DNA from: SR1 bacterium human oral taxon HOT-345
GTDB taxonomy: Bacteria; Patescibacteriota; Gracilibacteria; Absconditabacterales; Absconditicoccaceae
Length of the DNA: 64,000 bases
Assembly (NCBI GenBank): GCA_003260355.1
Contig: MPSQ01000001.1
Coordinates: 186,001 to 250,000, forward strand
Direction of reading: 5' to 3'
The notes beneath the pieces are model-generated. The model saw only the letters and a list, made by a program, of their open reading frames with translations. It was not told where the DNA came from and made no database searches. The position numbers and the translations under genes were made by a program. This document shows, piece by piece, positions 60,485 to 64,000 of the stretch (the first letter of the stretch is position 1; each line of letters begins with the position of its first letter).

Positions 60485-61360
60485 TTAATATTGTTGCAGG
60501 CTTTTTTCGTCGTCAATTGGATCTAGTTTGATGAGTACATTTGCTTTTTTAAATTTCTTTTTGATCGAAGTTTCGACGTCATTGTTTACTTGGTGGGCTT
60601 CTTTGAGGCTAATCCCCGCGTTTTTAAACACCATATGAAAGCTGATAAATGCTCGGTTTCCTGATTGGTGGGTCCTGAGTTCGTGGAAGCTTTTTACGGC
60701 AGGATGGGCTAGAATGATTGTTCCAATTTCATGGTCTTTACCTAAACTTGTGTCCATTAAGAGGTCAATTCCTTTTTTTGCAATGCTTCGTGCACTATAG
60801 ATCATGTAAAGTGCCATTCCACTCGCAATAATTGGATCCATCCAAAACCATTGAGTATGTTGTATAATGATTAGGGTAATGATGATTCAAATATTGGTAA
60901 GGATATCCATCTCATAGTGCATTAAATCTGCCTGAATAATCAGACTTTTATCCTTTTTGTTTACCTTTCTGAGTAAAAAAATGATGATTCCAGTAATGAA
61001 AATCGCAATTCCCATTGCAATAATTCATGCTCATGTTTCTTCCAGTGGAGTCTTATTAAGATATTTCTGTATCGATGAATAGATCAAAATAATTCCAGAG
61101 CCTCAGATGAAAACGCTTTCTGCAAGGGCTACGATTGCTTCGATTTTTCCGTGTCCGTAATTGTGTTCTTTATCTGCTGGTTTTTCTGCTGCTTTTAACG
61201 CGAAGAGATTGAGCATTGAGATGATTAGGTCCATTACGGAATCTACTGCAGATGCGATGATTACCATACTTCAAGAAATTATTCAAAGTGTTAATTTTAT
61301 GACTGCTAGTAGAGCTGCACCAAGGGAGGCGATACGGATAACTTTTTTTGCTGATAGCAT
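60485..61360 (-). CDS. Cation diffusion facilitator (CDF) transporter
   Basis: 291 aa. MLSAKKVIRIASLGAALLA starts the first of six membrane segments. SAVDSVMDLIISMLN is the first metal site (DxxxD), EHNYGHGKIEAIVAL the family signature, and ADLMHYEMDILTN the second site (HxxxD). The C-terminal ferredoxin-like cytoplasmic domain follows (HELRTHQSGNRAFISFH). Six TGA codons encode Gly, and the N-terminal two thirds are invisible under the standard code. The likely substrates are Zn, Fe or Mn. Confidence 0.93.
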
Positions 61361-61464
61361 TCTTTTTTGAAAGTAAAGGATGGAACTATAGCTATTTAAG
61401 TTTTTACTTCAATAGAAATTAGAGATTCAGGTTTTGGGCTGATGGAATTTTAGGAATGTTTGCT

Positions 61465-62286
61465 TTATTCTGGACAAATTGTCATTTCTTTCTCAGAATT
61501 ATAGAGATTGATGAGATTATCTTGTTCGACTTCTTTGCTAAGGAGATTTTTGATGATGGAAAAAGTCCTCTGAGGAGATGCTTGGTCTATCTCTTCACTA
61601 TTCGTTTCTAGAGCTTGTATTGGAGTGTCTTGGAGAAGGCAGAAGCTGGATTCTATTCCTATTCAAAGATCACGATAAATTTGTCAGACACAAGTATCTA
61701 ATTTGCCACTTTTATTGCCAATTGAAGTGACGAAGATGATTTTTTTGGAGAAAGGGATATGGTCGTCGTTTCCAAATCAGTTTTCGCTTAGGAGAAATTT
61801 TTTATCGTCTGGAAAGCTATTTTTGAGGTAGTTTTCTCGTACTTTATAGCCTTTTTTTTGGAATCTTTTTTCAAAAGAGAAAATGAGATCATACATTTCT
61901 TCTATCTTAACATGGGTGATGACTATTTGGGGTTTTATTCAGGTTGCAGTGGAGATTTTTTTTAACATTAGTTCAATATGATCAATACATGGAAGTCCGT
62001 TCTCGACTAGAGGCTGATTTTCAATGATATTTCGTGCATTGATACAGACTAAAATCTCAGAATCCTGTCTGAATTCTGAAACTATTTTTTTCTTGTTATC
62101 TAGATCGAAACCTGGAATTTCTGTTGTGGTAGAATTGTTTTTGAGTAATTCCTCACCGATTTCAACGTAGAGTTTTCCTCTGGTTTTTGTTACTTTCTCT
62201 TTGAGGTTTGAGATTGCGGATTCAAGATATTTTTTGTTATCAAAACTACTTCCCATAGTGTCATTGAAGAGTAAAAGTTTCTTCAT
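61465..62286 (-). CDS. DUF1846-like protein, 273 aa
   Basis: FDNKKYLESAISNLKEKV, GKLYVEIGEELL, LPGFDLDNKKKIV, EILVCINARNIIENQ, LLSENGFGNDDHIPFSKK and SIGNKSGKLDTCVGQIYRD follow DUF1846 block by block. The usual sequences are FD..KYlE, gKLYlEfGGKL, LPGF, IiIvInA.DI, SeGyGkNdYI and PGPGSGKmATCLSQLYH. The family's GPGSGK is reduced to GNKSGK, and the protein is about half the usual 500 residues. It may therefore be a truncated or divergent member. Three TGA codons are read as Gly (for example TATGIKPQI). Function of the family is not settled. Confidence 0.75.
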
Positions 62287-62547
62287 TATTATAGTTTTTC
62301 TTTGTATGTTTGTCAAAATATCTTGTATTTTCCTTTAATACATCCTTTACAAAATATGAAATTAGTCTGTTTTTTAAATTCTTTTTGAAAAAAGGAAAAA
62401 GTTTCTGTTTCTTATTCTTATGAAAGTCTGAAATAGCGGTTTGTTTTGGAAATGAAATGAATCTTTCGAAAACTGTTCTCTTTGGTTTTTTCTGATTTTA
62501 AACCTTTTATGCTGAGAATTGCGTTTTGAGGAGGAATTTCGTGAAAA

Positions 62548-62904
62548 TTAAGGGCTTTTTTTGAATGTTCCGTAGATATTTAGACTAATTTTTTGGGCTG
62601 AAAATCCAGCAGGAATCCCTTCCACTTTTACTACCGGAAGGTCAATGTCGTAGATTTCTCCAGATTCAGTATCAATAAGATGGGCGTGTTCTTTTGCGGT
62701 GGATTCATAATAGCTTCTTCCTCCTAAAACTATTGCTTCTTTGAGCTCTCCTGAGTCTATGAGTTCATTGATGTTTCTATAGACCGTGGAGAGTGAGATA
62801 TTGGGAAAATATTTTTTAAGTTCAAAAAAAATCTGTTCTGTGTGGCGATGTTGACCATCACAGACTTTGAGGATGATTTTTTTGTATTTAAAAACTTTTG
62901 GCAT
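62548..62904 (-). CDS. Fur family transcriptional regulator
   Basis: 118 aa. The winged-helix part contains KVCDGQHRHTEQIFFELKKY and the recognition helix PNISLSTVYRNINELIDSG. The dimerisation part has RSYYESTAKEHAHLID. Where most Fur proteins have CxxC after the His cluster (HLICTKCG), this one has HLIDTESGE, so that structural zinc site is missing. I start at MPKVFKYKK (62904); an in-frame ATG at 62940 adds twelve residues. It lies near CDF and TerC genes, so metal homeostasis is plausible. No TGA codon. Confidence 0.9.
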   Translation of the reverse strand: MPKVFKYKKIILKVCDGQHRHTEQIFFELKKYFPNISLSTVYRNINELIDSGELKEAIVLGGRSYYESTAKEHAHLIDTESGEIYDIDLPVVKVEGIPAGFSAQKISLNIYGTFKKSP

Positions 62905-63004
62905 TGTTTGTAGTTTATTGAGCAGAATGTTTGGTATCATATATTTTTGGTTACTCGAAATCAAGATGAGCTTGATATTTCTTATCAGATTTTTTAACTT
63001 TCTC

Positions 63005-63032
63005 TTGTAAACCCCTTTCACTTACCTATAAA
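63005..63032 (+). promoter_or_regulatory. Promoter of ileS
   Basis: TTGTAA (63005-63010), a 16-bp spacer and TATAAA (63027-63032), with the ATG at 63065. An AGAG just before the ATG is the only possible ribosome-binding site. Confidence 0.65.
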
Positions 63033-63064
63033 AAGAGCAATTTATCTTTTTTTGAAGAGAAGCT

Positions 63065-64000
63065 ATGGCGACAAATCTAGAGCGTATGAATGAAATCCTT
63101 GATTTCTGGATGAAAGATAAGACTTTCCAGAGATCTATTGATGAAAGAGCAGAGGCAATGAGCTATAAATTCTTTGATGGTCCTCCTTTTGCGAGTGGAA
63201 GTCCACACTATGGGCATCTTTTGGCTGGAAGTATCAAGGATGTGATCCCAAGGTATAGAACCATGAGAGGGTATAAAGTAAAGAGAAAGCGAGGTTGGGA
63301 CTGTCATGGTCTCCCTGTAGAAAAAGCAGTAGAGAAGGCACTTTGAATTGATGGGAAAAAGGACATTGAAGATAAAATCTGAATTGAAGCCTTTGTAGAA
63401 AAATGCCGTGCCTATGTGAATCAAACGAACGCTGATTGGAAGCGGTTTGTGGATCATACTGGACGCTGGGCTGATATTGAGAATCCGTATTTCACGATGG
63501 ATTTGGATTTTATGGAAAGCGTGATCTGGTGTTTCTCTAGCATTTACAATCAAAATAAGGTCTATAAAGGGTTTAAGGTGCAGGGATACTGCCCAAGCTG
63601 TGCAACTCCGCTTGCCAACAACGAAATCTCTGATGGCTATGAAGACAAGCAAGATATGGCAATCACTATCAAGTTTGCTCATCAAGCTCCAAAAAGTAGT
63701 GCATACGAAGCTTCTGAAGATGGTTTTATTGATGTAGTAGCAGGAGTGATCAGAGATGGCGAGGGTCGCTATGCGATGATTCATCACATGAAGGAGAATC
63801 TCTGGTTTTTCCCTGGTGGAAAAGTTGAAAAAGGAGAATGCCGAATCGCAGCACTTAAGAGAGAACTCAAAGAAGAAATCGGAGTTGAAGCTGAAGAAAA
63901 ACACTATCTCGGAGCGATCAAAATCATTCATCTCGGGAAACCTTATAGAGTCCATTGGTTTGAGGTAACAACCAGCGATACGCCAAGCGTTCAGGAAAGC
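63065..64000 (+). CDS. ileS: Isoleucyl-tRNA synthetase with internal Nudix domain (3' end outside window)
   Basis: The eukaryote-like (type 2) start is clear: [20 protein letters not shown] (HYGH is the HIGH motif), [30 protein letters not shown] and [19 protein letters not shown] codons at 63344 and 63380 are Gly. After [16 protein letters not shown], where the editing (CP1) domain should start, the frame runs straight into a complete Nudix domain: [35 protein letters not shown] and [13 protein letters not shown]. These match GX5EX7REUXEEXGU exactly. The frame is still open at 64000. Whether the editing site resumes beyond cannot be seen. The gene's own C-terminal domain may be the separate gene at 44571. 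Confidence 0.93.

Noticed and set aside
63077-63955. Long minus-strand open frame of 292 codons
   Set aside because: It is antisense to the clear IleRS-Nudix frame and has no recognisable domain.
1-64000. tRNA and rRNA genes
   Set aside because: I looked for GGTTCGAAT-type T-arms and long G+C-rich conserved rRNA segments on both strands and saw none; a covariance search would be decisive.

Overview
The window reads as chromosome from a Candidate Phyla Radiation bacterium of the Absconditabacteria (SR1) / Gracilibacteria (BD1-5) lineage, which decodes UGA as glycine (translation table 25). Under the standard code almost every gene appears broken into two to five frames ending in TGA. Read with TGA as Gly they become full-length proteins, and the TGA codons fall on invariant glycines: the Walker A loop of the UvrD/PcrA helicase, the GxxG loop of a KH-domain ATPase, the GGGTP motif of HemW, the NKPKG motif of an RluD-type synthase, the GHSGTLDP motif of TruB. 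Real stops are TAA and TAG only. All coordinates below use that code. I see no rRNA, tRNA or CRISPR array.

Layout. 1-5 kb: tail of an alpha-2-macroglobulin, two unknown exported/membrane proteins, a 42-43 bp tandem repeat array of dyads, and a complete PBP1C. 5-14.6 kb: valS, an unknown membrane protein, an operon of lgt, DUF2461 and an RluD-type pseudouridine synthase, then dinD, efp, a DJ-1/PfpI protein and a convergent unknown coiled-coil protein. 14.6-17.1 kb: an accessory, decaying stretch (glycosyltransferase scrap, SDH-type serine protease, receiver-like gene with an in-frame TAA, TrmA/RlmD-type methyltransferase scrap). 17-25 kb: uvrD/pcrA, small membrane proteins, an asnA remnant directly before asnS, a HIT protein, a GNAT-peptidase S51 fusion. 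25-32 kb: two lipoproteins (one DUF3160) and two large unknown proteins, the second with an NlpC-like C-terminus. 32-46 kb: rpmA, rpmF, nusB, cca, rlmH, a 748-residue protein with RelA/SpoT-like features, hemW, a repeat lipoprotein, an RsuA-type synthase, alr, HAD proteins, a broken Nudix gene, a free-standing IleRS C-terminal domain, and truB. 47-52 kb: a minus-strand type IV secretion/pilus-like cluster (PilT-type KH ATPase, degenerate pyruvate kinase homologue, two VirB2-like pilins, a VirB4/TraC N-terminal-like protein). 52-64 kb: two membrane proteins, ftsL-like, rsmH, a deaminase, fusA, terC, a small strongly promoted membrane protein, a CDF transporter, DUF1846, a Fur-family regulator, and the start of an IleRS carrying an internal Nudix domain.

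Promoters look like ordinary sigma-70 sites (TTGACA, 16-17 bp, TATAAT-like), often very close to the start codon. Clear Shine-Dalgarno sequences are rare. Intrinsic terminators are common.

The most striking non-gene signal is a palindromic 11-mer, AARTCWGAYTT, found in about twenty exact copies plus many near copies across the window. It occurs inside and between genes on both strands. Where it lies in coding sequence it often reads Lys-Ser-Asp-Phe, a pattern like that of DNA-uptake or other genome-wide recognition sequences.
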